DNA of 64,000 nt, from contig NC_087067.1 in the NCBI RefSeq assembly GCF_963678635.1, positions 19,785,639 to 19,849,638 of the forward strand. Reading direction: 5' to 3'. The position numbers and the translations under genes were made by a program. Under the pieces are notes generated by a model, which saw only the letters and a program-made list of their open reading frames with translations, did not search any database and had not been told where the DNA came from. Every line of letters starts with the position of its first letter. Within the stretch, counting starts at the first letter, position 1. Below, one piece after another: positions 10,189 through 20,185 of the stretch. The DNA comes from Symsagittifera roscoffensis (taxonomy: Eukaryota; Xenacoelomorpha; Acoela; Convolutidae).

Positions 10189-13100
10189 ATGAGTTTAGAC
10201 AAGTCAAGGATACCAAAACGAGGTAATAGCTCTAGGAAATTCATACCTGAAGAGCAAAGAAAAACGATGACCGATCCTTTTGTGGATTGGATCAAGCGAT
10301 CTCGGTCCGATAAAGAGGAGACGGTTTCAGGCAGAATGGTTGAAACGAGAAGTCAGGAGACCTCAGAAGAGCGAAGAGAACTGTTAGAAGTGGAGGTCAA
10401 TACGGACCATACCATGAACGACAACCAAGATGTAAATGGACTGGAAGGGAGAGGCAGAAGGCTGGCGAGTGAATCTACTCCGGTAGAACAAGGCCACGAT
10501 TTTGCCACTTCCACCGGGACATTGGATCGGGAAGAGATGTCGGAACTGTCCGACATCTCAACTGAAGTAGCGGCAACTAGAAGATCTCCGACAGACAACA
10601 CTATGATGGCAAGCGGAACTGGGAAGCAAACAACGTCGTCATCGTTCTCAGAAAGAATGAAGAACACCTTAGGAAACATCTTTCCATTCAGCATGGGAGG
10701 AGGAGCAGGAAACGATGGTGAGTCCCAGGAGGATGAGGAAGATGAAGAAGAGCAAGGGGACTTTGGATCTCAAGTCAGCCTCAATAGTTCGATCCAGGAG
10801 AGTGAGGCACACGTCGGAAGAGAGACTGGAACCATGAACAAATTTGGTGTAGTGACAACGATAAGCAAGGAGGCAAACACACCGGGCCAGTCAAAGGACT
10901 TCGCGATTAGGACAAGTTCGGAGCCACAATCTGAAGAGAGTAGAACCAGAGGGCTAGGCAATGCGTTAATGGATCCAGAATTAAATAATGAAAAGACGTT
11001 GAAGCAGAGAGTCAAGGCCCGGATCTCGACAAGCACGAAGTTACCTGGGACCGACAGGGTTACACCACCACTAGTGACGCCACTCATGGATAACGCGGCA
11101 GCACTAGAGGAAGCCTTAAACAACATAGTGGGCAGTTTAGGAGAACAAAATGAACAGATGTCGATAAGGATGAGTGAACTAGAAAGAGCAGTTCACATTG
11201 AAAGAGAAAGTCTGCGGGAAGAAATAAACCGCAACAGACAAGAAGTTGGCAGAAGCGAAAAACGCTTGAAAGAAAGAACGGACGAACATATGACGAGGAA
11301 CTTGTCGCGAATGACAAGAGAGGCGGAACAGAGGGAGTTACGCTTAAGAGCCGACATGGAGAAGTTAAGAATTCAGCAAGAGCAGTCTCTTGGGTCTCTT
11401 GACACAAAGATAGACGCGATGATGGAGAGGCGAACTCAGGCTATCATGGATAGGTTGGACGGGCTACTAAGCAGCAAGAGTGGACCAAAAGAAGGAGAGC
11501 CGAACTCGGGAGGTCCCAGCAGGGAACCGAGGGTGAACTTCAATGAACATCAAAGGAGGAAGACGTATGGATCCACTAGAGGCAGGGGCAGTTCATCAGG
11601 CTATGCCACAAGGGGTAATACAGCATGGGGCCCGAACAGTAGAGCAAGTTCAACGGGGAACAGACAAACCTCGAACGAACGACCAACGCAAAGCACACAT
11701 GCGACTGGGAGAAGCGATTCTGGCAACATGGGGCATACAAGCCCGAGGAGGAGTCACATGGGCCAAGCGGGAAACGCTCATGGTGATTCGGATTGCAGGG
11801 ATGCACCGCACACAGAGCCTTCGACAAGGTGTGAGGACACTCAAGCGGGACACTCAAGGGATGCTACGGCAATGGCCACAGCATTTGAACCCCTGAACAG
11901 GTCTTTAGAGACATTCCTGACGAGGTTATCAAGAACCAATGAATGCAGTGAGAAGTCCAGAAGAGTCTTTAAGAAACCAAGATGCTACAAAGACGAATCT
12001 GATGGCTGTATTGATACCTGGATAGAGGTAATGAAGCTGCATTTCGAGGAAGGGGACTTGTCGGAGAGACAGGAATGCAGCGCGCTCACCAGCAACTTAG
12101 AAGGGACAGCCCTGAACTGTGTCATGGCCAAGAAACAGTATCAACGTGACACTGCTGAGAAAATCTTCGAAATCTTGTTAAACCGTTTCGGATCAGGGGT
12201 GCAGGGGCACCAGGCGATGATGCGCTTCGAGAAACGGAGGCAACGAGAAGATGAAACAATAGACAAGTTTCTCGATGATTTGGAAATGCTGAGAAGACGC
12301 AGCCAACCGGATGAGTCAAACCGAAGGATGAACCTGGCCGTAGCCTCAAAATTCATCGATGGTGTGAAAAATGATGAACTTCGTACGATGCTAGCAACGC
12401 ATTACACACCACTATCAACTAATGCGCCAACACCGGAGGAGTTGAGGCTCAAATCAAAAGAGTATCTTTTGTTGAAACCTCCTTCGAGATCTGGATATTA
12501 CAAGAACAATTATGGAAATTTTAACAACGGACCAGCAAACCAAGGGAACAATTGGTATAAACCGAGGGATGATATGGACAAGAGACGTTCTTGTGCTAAT
12601 TGCAGTTCAACAGACCATCATGTGTCAGCATGCCCAGCTTACAAACAAGGCATGAAAGCAATAGGCTTTAGCCTCGAGGACGAAGATGCGTCAGAGTTGG
12701 ATCATGAGGATTTCATGAGAGGAGTAATTGCGAAATTCGGCCCGAGGTGTTTCTTTTGTAACTTGGAAGGTCATTTTAAATCAGATTGTCCGCAATTCTG
12801 GGATGCAGTGGCAGACATCAAGCATCCAAGACATGAAGAAGCTTTGTCAGGAGTGAAAGCCAGCAAGGCTCGACTTTTGAGTGAAGCGGAGGCACGCAGA
12901 AAGGATAAACCTCAAGAGCTGGTAGCAAAGAAGATGCAAGCGGTAACAGAGGAAGCACGTGAACCGGAACCAGCAACTGCGGCCGATGATTTCAAAATCG
13001 ATTATAGGGCAGCTACGAGGGATGCTATAAATAGAGTACAGCAGGAACTAGTGACGAAAGAGATTGAGCAAAAGGTGAAACTCGAGCTGGAGAATGAAAA

Positions 13101-15954
13101 ATTACAGGAGCAACTGAACGCCTTTGAAGCAACGGAAGTTGAAGAGGCAAAAGCACCAAGCAGCTTGAGCATGAAACTTAATGTTATCTCTGGTCAGAGG
13201 TTCGGTATGGCACCGCAAGGAAGTAAAATACAGTCGATAATCTCGGTGGCAGGGCATCAGGTAATCAGAAATCTGAGTAAACCGTCTGAGTTCACTTTGA
13301 TGCATTTGGACACATATGCAGACTATCTGAGGCAGATGGAGCCACGCACCGAGTCGAGGGCTGTGAGGGCACTACTGACCACGGGTGGCCCTCGCATGAA
13401 GAAACTTCATGGACGCTACCTAGAAGTCTATGGACCGTATCAAGTGATGCTGAACGTGGATGGGATCAGTATCTACACCAGGACTTATGTAACAAAAGAT
13501 GATGACCAAATAGGGCAGATCTATTTGGGTGAAGAGGAACTCAAAGTCCGCAGGGTAGGCCATGACGCCATGATGGAACAAGACGCGGTACACATTGGAT
13601 ATGAAGCAGATGTGACAGCACACCTGCTCGACACCAACGGAACAAAGATCGGAGTCACAGGGCTTCTGGACACAGGAGCGGTAGTGAGTGTGATGCCGAT
13701 AAAAACTTGGGAAAGAATGGGCTTCACGCGGGAAGATCTAATTCCAACGAATCTCCGTTTGGCCGCAGCCAATCGAGGAGCCATCTACGTAGCCGGAAGA
13801 ACACCGATAACGGTCCTTCACATGGGAGGACGAGACCTTTGGATGAGCTTCCTGGTGGTAGAGAATCTGGACGACGCCGACCAATTCATCTTGGGCAGAG
13901 ATTTTGTCAGGAATTTTGACGTGATGATTGACTTGAACAACGGTCTAATACGAATTAGAAACCCGGACCGAAAGTATGTTAAGAGACCAATTAATAGGAT
14001 AATAACAGATGAAAATAAGGTACCAGTTTTTTTGGATAGAAAAGTAAAGTTACAACCAGGACAAGCTGTGGTAGCAATTTTTAGAATGAGAAATTTAAAT
14101 TCGTTAAGTGATAGCAAACAGGTTTGCTTAGTACCGAATCCAAATAGTCAGAGTTCGGTGATTTTAGGCCGGAGCTTCTCGGTAACGCGAAACGGACTGT
14201 GTGTCAGTGTGTTGTTGAACACACTGGACACCACGGTTTCAATCCAGCGTGGAAAGAAGCTTGGCTACGCCTTGCCGATGAGGACCGACTATGAGGAGAC
14301 AGAAAACTCGAAGAAATATAGTGTGAAAGACTGTCCTTATCATGCAAATAAAGATAAAATCTTAAAGAGAATTAATGAATTAAAATCTATTCATAAATTG
14401 TTTTCAATGAAATCCGAAACGGACGACGGCTTATCATGCTGCTCGAATTTTCCGGAACGCTCCTCGTCATATGGACTAGATTCTGACAAACCGGTTTTGC
14501 CAGAAATAGAACATTTGAAAGGAAAAATAGGTGAGGGAGATTTCAAAAAATTGCGGGACCTCCTAGATCGGAACGCCGAAGTATTTTCAAAGCATAAGGC
14601 GGACATCGGTTGCTGTAATTTCGTCGAACACGAAATCGAATTAGAAGAGGGCGCCGTTCCCCATAGGGAAGGCGCAAGGCGAATGACGCCACATAAATCG
14701 GAAGCGTGCCGAGCGGAAATAGAAATGTTGCTTGAATACGACATGATAGAACCCTCGAAATCGCCGTGGGCTTGCGGGGTAGTCATGGCGAAAAAGAAAG
14801 GGGGGCAGCTTATATTTTGTTGCGACTTTCGTTACCTGAACGCGGTAACGATTAAAGATGCGTACCCGATACCGCGAATAGACGAGAGCCTATCTAAACT
14901 TGGTGATGCAAAGTTCTTCACCACATTGGACTTGGGTTCTGCCTTCTGGCAGGTTCCTCTGCGAAAGAAGGACAGAGAGAAAACCGGATTCGCGTGCGAA
15001 TTGGGGTTGTACCAGTGGAAGAGGATGCCCTTCGGCTTGTGCAATGCAACAGCAACTTTTCAAAGGCTGATGGCTCAGGCTTTGACAGGAGTGACCAAAA
15101 AGTACGGGAATCTCTTGATGTGCTACGTGGATGACGTAGTCATAGCGACACCAACCCTGGAGGATCACATTGATCGACTCGATGAGGTCTTCGGATGTAT
15201 GAAAAGAGCAGGCTTGAAATGCAAACCATCGAAATGTGAAATCCTTAGGGATTCGATCAAGTACCTGGGAAGAACGGTGGACCGGCATGGTGTGAGGCCA
15301 GATCCAGAAGCAGTAGAGGCTGTGCTGACATGGAAAGCTCCTAGAACGGACACACAGCTCATGAGCTTCCTAGGGTTTGCCAATTACTACCGTGAATTCA
15401 TTAAAGGATATGCGGACAAGGTGTATCCGATGCAGAAGCTGATGCGCAACAAAGGGAAGAAGTTCGAATGGAACGATGAGGCACAAGTTGCTTTCGAGAA
15501 CATAAAGCGGGAACTGTGCGAAGCGCCAGTGCTGGGCATGCCTACAGAAAAGGGCATGTATGTTCTCGACACAGACGCATCGGTGGTGGCCATCTCAGGA
15601 ATCTTGCATCAAGAGCAAGAATGGAACGGAAGAACGGTTCTCCGTCCCATTGCATACGGCAGCAAGGTCTTGAGTGACACAGAGATGAAATATGGCGCAC
15701 CGAAAGCAGAACTGTTTGCAGTAGTCACCTTCGTGGAAAAGTACCGTGCATACTTGGGGAGCGCTCCCTTCAAGTTACGCGTGGACAACAGAGCGTTATC
15801 CTGGTTGAAGACCTACTCGATGGATCAGAGTTATATTGGTAGATGGATAGTAAGATTGGATGGCTACCATATGATAATCGAACATAGGATGCGTGATAAA
15901 CATCAGAATGCTGACAGTCTCAGCAAGAAAACTGAGTTCTATGAAAGATTGTAG
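10189..15954 (+). CDS. Gypsy ORF1: Gag-protease-RT-RNase H polyprotein (1921 aa)
   Basis: Single long frame. Residues 1-560 are a low-complexity acidic/Ser-Thr-rich region with a charged coiled coil at roughly 300-420. Residues about 565-760 form a retrotransposon-gag (capsid-like) domain. Two CCHC zinc knuckles follow: CANCSSTDHHVSAC near 800 and CFFCNLEGHFKSDC near 853. An aspartic protease active site (LLDTGAVVS) lies near 1160. RT spans about 1510-1700, with CCDFRYLN, LDLGSAFWQVPL and the catalytic CYVDDVV. RNase H begins near LDTDASV at about 1794. Integrase is not here but in ORF2. The long N-terminal extension before gag is unusual. Domain order is typical Ty3/Gypsy. Whether it is made as one precursor cannot be told from sequence. 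Confidence 0.93.
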   Translation: MSLDKSRIPKRGNSSRKFIPEEQRKTMTDPFVDWIKRSRSDKEETVSGRMVETRSQETSEERRELLEVEVNTDHTMNDNQDVNGLEGRGRRLASESTPVEQGHDFATSTGTLDREEMSELSDISTEVAATRRSPTDNTMMASGTGKQTTSSSFSERMKNTLGNIFPFSMGGGAGNDGESQEDEEDEEEQGDFGSQVSLNSSIQESEAHVGRETGTMNKFGVVTTISKEANTPGQSKDFAIRTSSEPQSEESRTRGLGNALMDPELNNEKTLKQRVKARISTSTKLPGTDRVTPPLVTPLMDNAAALEEALNNIVGSLGEQNEQMSIRMSELERAVHIERESLREEINRNRQEVGRSEKRLKERTDEHMTRNLSRMTREAEQRELRLRADMEKLRIQQEQSLGSLDTKIDAMMERRTQAIMDRLDGLLSSKSGPKEGEPNSGGPSREPRVNFNEHQRRKTYGSTRGRGSSSGYATRGNTAWGPNSRASSTGNRQTSNERPTQSTHATGRSDSGNMGHTSPRRSHMGQAGNAHGDSDCRDAPHTEPSTRCEDTQAGHSRDATAMATAFEPLNRSLETFLTRLSRTNECSEKSRRVFKKPRCYKDESDGCIDTWIEVMKLHFEEGDLSERQECSALTSNLEGTALNCVMAKKQYQRDTAEKIFEILLNRFGSGVQGHQAMMRFEKRRQREDETIDKFLDDLEMLRRRSQPDESNRRMNLAVASKFIDGVKNDELRTMLATHYTPLSTNAPTPEELRLKSKEYLLLKPPSRSGYYKNNYGNFNNGPANQGNNWYKPRDDMDKRRSCANCSSTDHHVSACPAYKQGMKAIGFSLEDEDASELDHEDFMRGVIAKFGPRCFFCNLEGHFKSDCPQFWDAVADIKHPRHEEALSGVKASKARLLSEAEARRKDKPQELVAKKMQAVTEEAREPEPATAADDFKIDYRAATRDAINRVQQELVTKEIEQKVKLELENEKLQEQLNAFEATEVEEAKAPSSLSMKLNVISGQRFGMAPQGSKIQSIISVAGHQVIRNLSKPSEFTLMHLDTYADYLRQMEPRTESRAVRALLTTGGPRMKKLHGRYLEVYGPYQVMLNVDGISIYTRTYVTKDDDQIGQIYLGEEELKVRRVGHDAMMEQDAVHIGYEADVTAHLLDTNGTKIGVTGLLDTGAVVSVMPIKTWERMGFTREDLIPTNLRLAAANRGAIYVAGRTPITVLHMGGRDLWMSFLVVENLDDADQFILGRDFVRNFDVMIDLNNGLIRIRNPDRKYVKRPINRIITDENKVPVFLDRKVKLQPGQAVVAIFRMRNLNSLSDSKQVCLVPNPNSQSSVILGRSFSVTRNGLCVSVLLNTLDTTVSIQRGKKLGYALPMRTDYEETENSKKYSVKDCPYHANKDKILKRINELKSIHKLFSMKSETDDGLSCCSNFPERSSSYGLDSDKPVLPEIEHLKGKIGEGDFKKLRDLLDRNAEVFSKHKADIGCCNFVEHEIELEEGAVPHREGARRMTPHKSEACRAEIEMLLEYDMIEPSKSPWACGVVMAKKKGGQLIFCCDFRYLNAVTIKDAYPIPRIDESLSKLGDAKFFTTLDLGSAFWQVPLRKKDREKTGFACELGLYQWKRMPFGLCNATATFQRLMAQALTGVTKKYGNLLMCYVDDVVIATPTLEDHIDRLDEVFGCMKRAGLKCKPSKCEILRDSIKYLGRTVDRHGVRPDPEAVEAVLTWKAPRTDTQLMSFLGFANYYREFIKGYADKVYPMQKLMRNKGKKFEWNDEAQVAFENIKRELCEAPVLGMPTEKGMYVLDTDASVVAISGILHQEQEWNGRTVLRPIAYGSKVLSDTEMKYGAPKAELFAVVTFVEKYRAYLGSAPFKLRVDNRALSWLKTYSMDQSYIGRWIVRLDGYHMIIEHRMRDKHQNADSLSKKTEFYERL

Positions 15955-16185
15955 CAGAAGCAGGCCAATCAGGCGGAAGTAAAGGAGTGATTCTCGTTTC
16001 TGGACAAAGAAACTTATGAAGCGCTTCCCTTAACGAGATGGTTGGATAAGTCTGGACATCCAATTCCAGGGCATCCTGAGTTACCTGTAGAGAAAGCAGC
16101 CGAGATAAAGATCCTGTCAAGGGAGGACCCGGTCCCATTGGATCTGTTGCTGCGCTCGAACCTGGTCCAGCAATAACTCTCTCGC

Positions 16186-19100
16186 ATGAATATAAACAGC
16201 CTCTCATTATTGGATAAAACGGTGCAAGTCACACCACAAGTAATGCGGATGCTGGGTGGATTGTTAGAAAGAGAAGTGACCAGAGATGACCCCGAGTGGA
16301 CAGCAGCAGTGGTATCGCTAACAGTCAGTGAGAAGGTGAAGATCATGCCGTCCAGACGACAGCACGAAGAGAACGAAAGGGATTGTAGGACAATAGTTCA
16401 GCAACTAGTATCCTCAATACCCCAGGAGATTTTAACAAGTACTTCTTACGGACAGAAAGGACAGGAGAGCGGCAAGCAAAAGAAAACTGTCACCTTTGTA
16501 GACCGGGATAAAGAGGGTGAAGTTGTAAAACAAAATCTGCTGCAAGACTATTTGTCCGGGGAGAAGGATAAGGAGAAAAACCAGCGATCACAAGATCAAC
16601 ACCCGGGACAAGTGAATTTGTCCGGGGAGTCCGAGATAGACGAGAAAATTCCTGATGAGAAACAGGACCTAGAGAACAAGGTTTTGTCCGGGGAGTTCAG
16701 ATGGATGCGAAGGAAATACAGACATGATCTGGAGGAGCGTGCAGTCTCCAGCACAACACCTTCGACGGATGATGATTCCCGAAACTCAGGAACGGATACC
16801 TATTCCGATAGGAATTCGACCTCGGGATCGGAACTGTCAGAACTAGCGATACACACGCTACTAGTGGAAACTCGGGCAAAGGACCTGGACAGAGAAGTGT
16901 ATCAGGATCCTGACAGTGATCGCTACCTAATACCAAGCGAAAGAGTCTTTGACAACGCAGCGGATGACTTAGAAACAATAGCAGTATCAAAGCGGTCGAT
17001 GAGCTTATTGCCACAGAAAGAAGCAGTCAGGACTGATCTTCAACCGTTTCAGCAAGAAACACAACCGTTGGCGAAGATTTGGTGCGTTAAGATGGAAGAA
17101 GACACACATCAGCCCAACGAGCTGAATAGTCAGATGAGGGTCATGAAGACGTACTTGAAGGCGAGATACAGACTCTCGGACCTTCTAAGGGCGCAGAGAA
17201 ATGATCGCATGACAAGCAACCTAAAAAGGTGGATAGAAAACGGTGCACCTGACAAAGGTGACCTAGAAGAAGATAGCTATAGGATCCTGAGACAATACTT
17301 CATGCAGAAGGAGGGGAGATTATATCTGAACAAGGACGGGATCGTGGCTTGCAGGAGAAGAGAAGAAGACAAGGTCTTATACAAATATAACGCGATAGTG
17401 TTGCCGCAACTCTATCAGACAGAACTATTATTCAGGTCGCATGATCAGATGGGCCATCAAGGGATCGACAAAGTGTATCAGAGGATCCTGAAGCGCTTTG
17501 AGTGGCCTGGGATGAAAAAGGCATGCGAGAAATGGGTGACAGCGTGCCTGTCATGCCAACAGGTCAAAGATCCAAGGAAATTACGATTTCCTTTACAATC
17601 GATTGAGTCGTCTGAATTCAACGAGGTGTTGCAGATAGATCACCAGAAGATATGCATGACAGACAGCGGTTATAACCAAGTCTTGGTCATGATAGATCAC
17701 TTCACGAAGTATGCAGAGGCCGTGCCCTGCATAACTGCCTCGGCGGAAGAGACATGCGACCACCTGATCAACACGTGGATAGCAAGACATGGTTGTCCGA
17801 TGACGTTTCAATCGGATAATGGAACAGCTTTCGTAGGAGAGCTTACGAAAGAGCTTATGAGACGCTCACAGGTCGCTCAGGCTCACTCCACGACATACCA
17901 CCCTCAAACGAATGGCCTAGTGGAAAGGCAGAATAGGACGTTAGTGTCGATGCTGAGGGTATATTGTTCCAGGTACATGACCGATTGGGACAGATACCTT
18001 CCACAGGTGATGGGAGCTTATAATAGCACGCAACACTCCACCACTGGAGTCAGTCCACACATGATGCTGACGGGACACGAGAAGTCTTTACCCTTGACAT
18101 TCTTCTACCCAGAGTATGAGGGAAAGAAAACATCTCCACAGGTTTACGTAAGGGATGTGATCAGACGTCAACAGGAGTTGAACGATCTGTGCAGACGAAA
18201 TACTCAGCAAGCACAGGCAAGGCAGAGGAAAAGATTCGACAAGAAAGCAGCTGGCGCAAAAGCTTACTCGGTGGGAGACTATGTATGGGTATTTCAGAAC
18301 GTTATACCACCGAAAGGGACAAAGAAACTTCTAAAGAAATGGAGGGGACCCTTCATGATTACGGAGGTGCACCAGGAGGGACGCTTTTATAGACTGAGTA
18401 CTGGCCGAGCCGCCCACTACGAAAACATCAAGCCACACAATCCATCGACAGAAGACTGGTGTATACCTGCAGACATGGAAAAAGGGGATTATCTAATGAC
18501 GGATCCTGCTTGTGAGGTCAATGAAAAAGGCACCAGGCAGAAGAACGATGGAAACGAAATCGCAGAGGATGGTACGGATACACCATTGGACCTGGATCCA
18601 AACGAACAGATCGAAGCGGAAGATGAAACCTTACCCTACGCAGAAGAGCATTGGCGGGATCCCGAACAGACAGAGGTTCCCAAGAACTTGGAACCAGATC
18701 TTCCGTTCACGATTCAGACTCGTCAGAAGGACGGGACGAGACAAAGAAAGAAATACAATCCTTACGGTGACGACTTTGTAGTGGATAGGATAGATCTAAA
18801 GAAAATAGTGGAGGAAGTAGTGGGTTTAGAGGAAATAACCGTGTCACAAGACATTGACATAGTCGATGATCACAACGATGAGTGGGTTGATGACTGGTCG
18901 AAACCCGAAGTAGAATTCGACGATGAGCAACAGCAGTCAAATGAACAAGACCTGACGAACCTGCGCGTCTTAGTGTGGCTGAACGAAATGACATCAGACC
19001 CTAAAGAGACCAACGTTACGATTCAATACGTAGATCGCGAAAGCGCGAAATACATTAAGACCGAACGAGATGATCCTTCCTGGGCTGCCCAGGAAGGACA

Positions 19101-19794
19101 ACTTCTCATTCCAGCTTCTAACCTTGACTTAATACCCGGTATGCGATCGACGGGGACGCCGATGGATATTTTTGTCCGGGGAGTGGGGGTAGGACTTACC
19201 CACACTGAAAACTTGATAATAAAAAAATTAAGAATAGCAAGAGAAACAGGAGACTTAGAAGCAGAAACAGGTGAAGAACCTAAGAAACCTGACATAGGCA
19301 GGGTAGTTGAGTCATATTTTAATTTACCAAATGAATATTCTAGTAACATAATACTAACAGACAGTGATTTCATACTCACAAACAGAACATGTGCGATAGC
19401 AATCACCGCAGACATGAGTTTTAGGACAGCGCTAGCGGCAGATTTTAAGAGGGAATACAAAAACGTGGAATTCCTTTGGAAGCAAAGACCAGGGATAGGG
19501 GGCGTAGCAGCCTTACCTCCGGCGGTGTCGCAGATACCGGGAAAGTACTTGTGCTTCTTGGTAACGAGGGCGACGGAGAAGCAGCACGTGGACCCAGAAA
19601 ACCTAGTCTTGTCTTTGACAAGGCTGAGGGACTTCCTTGTGGAAATGGACGTGAAGGAGCTCTCGCTTCCAGTGTACGATCCTAATAGAGGAAGACTGCA
19701 TCCTCGGGAATTGTACGCGCTTGTACACGTGATATTCTCTGATACGAACATACAAGTATATCTACATAAGAAATATTATTTAAGTATAGGCTGA
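16186..19794 (+). CDS. Gypsy ORF2: integrase with a C-terminal macro-domain-like module (1202 aa)
   Basis: Residues about 417-460 hold the HH-CC zinc-binding module (GHQGIDKVYQRI and CLSCQQ). The catalytic core follows: QIDHQK near 484, SDNGTAF near 543 and VERQNR near 579, i.e. D, D-35-E. A GPY/F-type module (KKWRGPFMI) lies near 720. An acidic linker follows. The last 140 residues (from about 1055) resemble macro domains: CAIAITADMSFRTALAADF, then GIGGVAALP, then KYLCFLVTRAT, a Leu-rich helix, ELSLPVYDPNRGRL and VIFSDTNIQVYLH. This matches the order of the macro fold (A-H-x-x-S-x-D-like start, Y-Y-L-V-T-K strand, F-S-x-T-D-I end). Macro domains bind or hydrolyse ADP-ribose. The integrase call is firm; the macro call is by pattern recognition. 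The first 400 residues contain an LSGE peptide three times, 22 residues apart. Confidence 0.9.
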   Translation: MNINSLSLLDKTVQVTPQVMRMLGGLLEREVTRDDPEWTAAVVSLTVSEKVKIMPSRRQHEENERDCRTIVQQLVSSIPQEILTSTSYGQKGQESGKQKKTVTFVDRDKEGEVVKQNLLQDYLSGEKDKEKNQRSQDQHPGQVNLSGESEIDEKIPDEKQDLENKVLSGEFRWMRRKYRHDLEERAVSSTTPSTDDDSRNSGTDTYSDRNSTSGSELSELAIHTLLVETRAKDLDREVYQDPDSDRYLIPSERVFDNAADDLETIAVSKRSMSLLPQKEAVRTDLQPFQQETQPLAKIWCVKMEEDTHQPNELNSQMRVMKTYLKARYRLSDLLRAQRNDRMTSNLKRWIENGAPDKGDLEEDSYRILRQYFMQKEGRLYLNKDGIVACRRREEDKVLYKYNAIVLPQLYQTELLFRSHDQMGHQGIDKVYQRILKRFEWPGMKKACEKWVTACLSCQQVKDPRKLRFPLQSIESSEFNEVLQIDHQKICMTDSGYNQVLVMIDHFTKYAEAVPCITASAEETCDHLINTWIARHGCPMTFQSDNGTAFVGELTKELMRRSQVAQAHSTTYHPQTNGLVERQNRTLVSMLRVYCSRYMTDWDRYLPQVMGAYNSTQHSTTGVSPHMMLTGHEKSLPLTFFYPEYEGKKTSPQVYVRDVIRRQQELNDLCRRNTQQAQARQRKRFDKKAAGAKAYSVGDYVWVFQNVIPPKGTKKLLKKWRGPFMITEVHQEGRFYRLSTGRAAHYENIKPHNPSTEDWCIPADMEKGDYLMTDPACEVNEKGTRQKNDGNEIAEDGTDTPLDLDPNEQIEAEDETLPYAEEHWRDPEQTEVPKNLEPDLPFTIQTRQKDGTRQRKKYNPYGDDFVVDRIDLKKIVEEVVGLEEITVSQDIDIVDDHNDEWVDDWSKPEVEFDDEQQQSNEQDLTNLRVLVWLNEMTSDPKETNVTIQYVDRESAKYIKTERDDPSWAAQEGQLLIPASNLDLIPGMRSTGTPMDIFVRGVGVGLTHTENLIIKKLRIARETGDLEAETGEEPKKPDIGRVVESYFNLPNEYSSNIILTDSDFILTNRTCAIAITADMSFRTALAADFKREYKNVEFLWKQRPGIGGVAALPPAVSQIPGKYLCFLVTRATEKQHVDPENLVLSLTRLRDFLVEMDVKELSLPVYDPNRGRLHPRELYALVHVIFSDTNIQVYLHKKYYLSIG
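16552..16695 (+). repeat. Three copies of TTGTCCGGGGAG at exact 66-bp spacing inside ORF2
   Basis: Copies at 16552-16563, 16618-16629 and 16684-16695. A fourth copy lies at 19172-19183, in another reading frame. A near-identical CTGTCCGGGGAG at 24107-24118 abuts the 3' LTR, where the polypurine tract should be. Sequence between the copies does not repeat. Confidence 0.8.
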
Positions 19795-20185
19795 GTGATG
19801 TGCGAAAGAGTGTTAGGCCAAAGATCAAGTTGCATGTAATATGTGATATGTGTGTTATGTTATGTTATGTTATGTGTTAGGTTAATAAGATCATGGGTAA
19901 GTAAGCGTTAGTGACCATGAACAACTAAATGACGATCTTGGGAATAGATCCAAAGTTTGGACTGTCCAATCTTAGGTCGAATTCCAAAATTTTAGAAACC
20001 AATTGATTTTAATAAATTTTAGGATAAATATCTTTTTATCTGAACTGTCTTTAAGCAAATTTTAACGATATATGTTAAGGTGAAACTGACAGGTGTGACA
20101 GTCGTGATTCCTTTTCTAGATCCTGATTGATCATTTAAATTACTCACTTGAGTCAAAGAATCGAATCAAACTTGAAAAGAATAGA
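19795..20185 (+). other. Spacer between Gypsy ORF2 and ORF3
   Basis: About 390 bp, AT-rich, with a short TTATG-type pentamer repeat near 19850. No ORF is seen. It could hold a subgenomic promoter or splice acceptor for ORF3; nothing in the sequence proves either. Confidence 0.5.

Noticed and set aside
11543-11896. Frames inside gag-pol on either strand
   Set aside because: Overlap the long polyprotein frame and show no motifs; shadows of the real coding frame.
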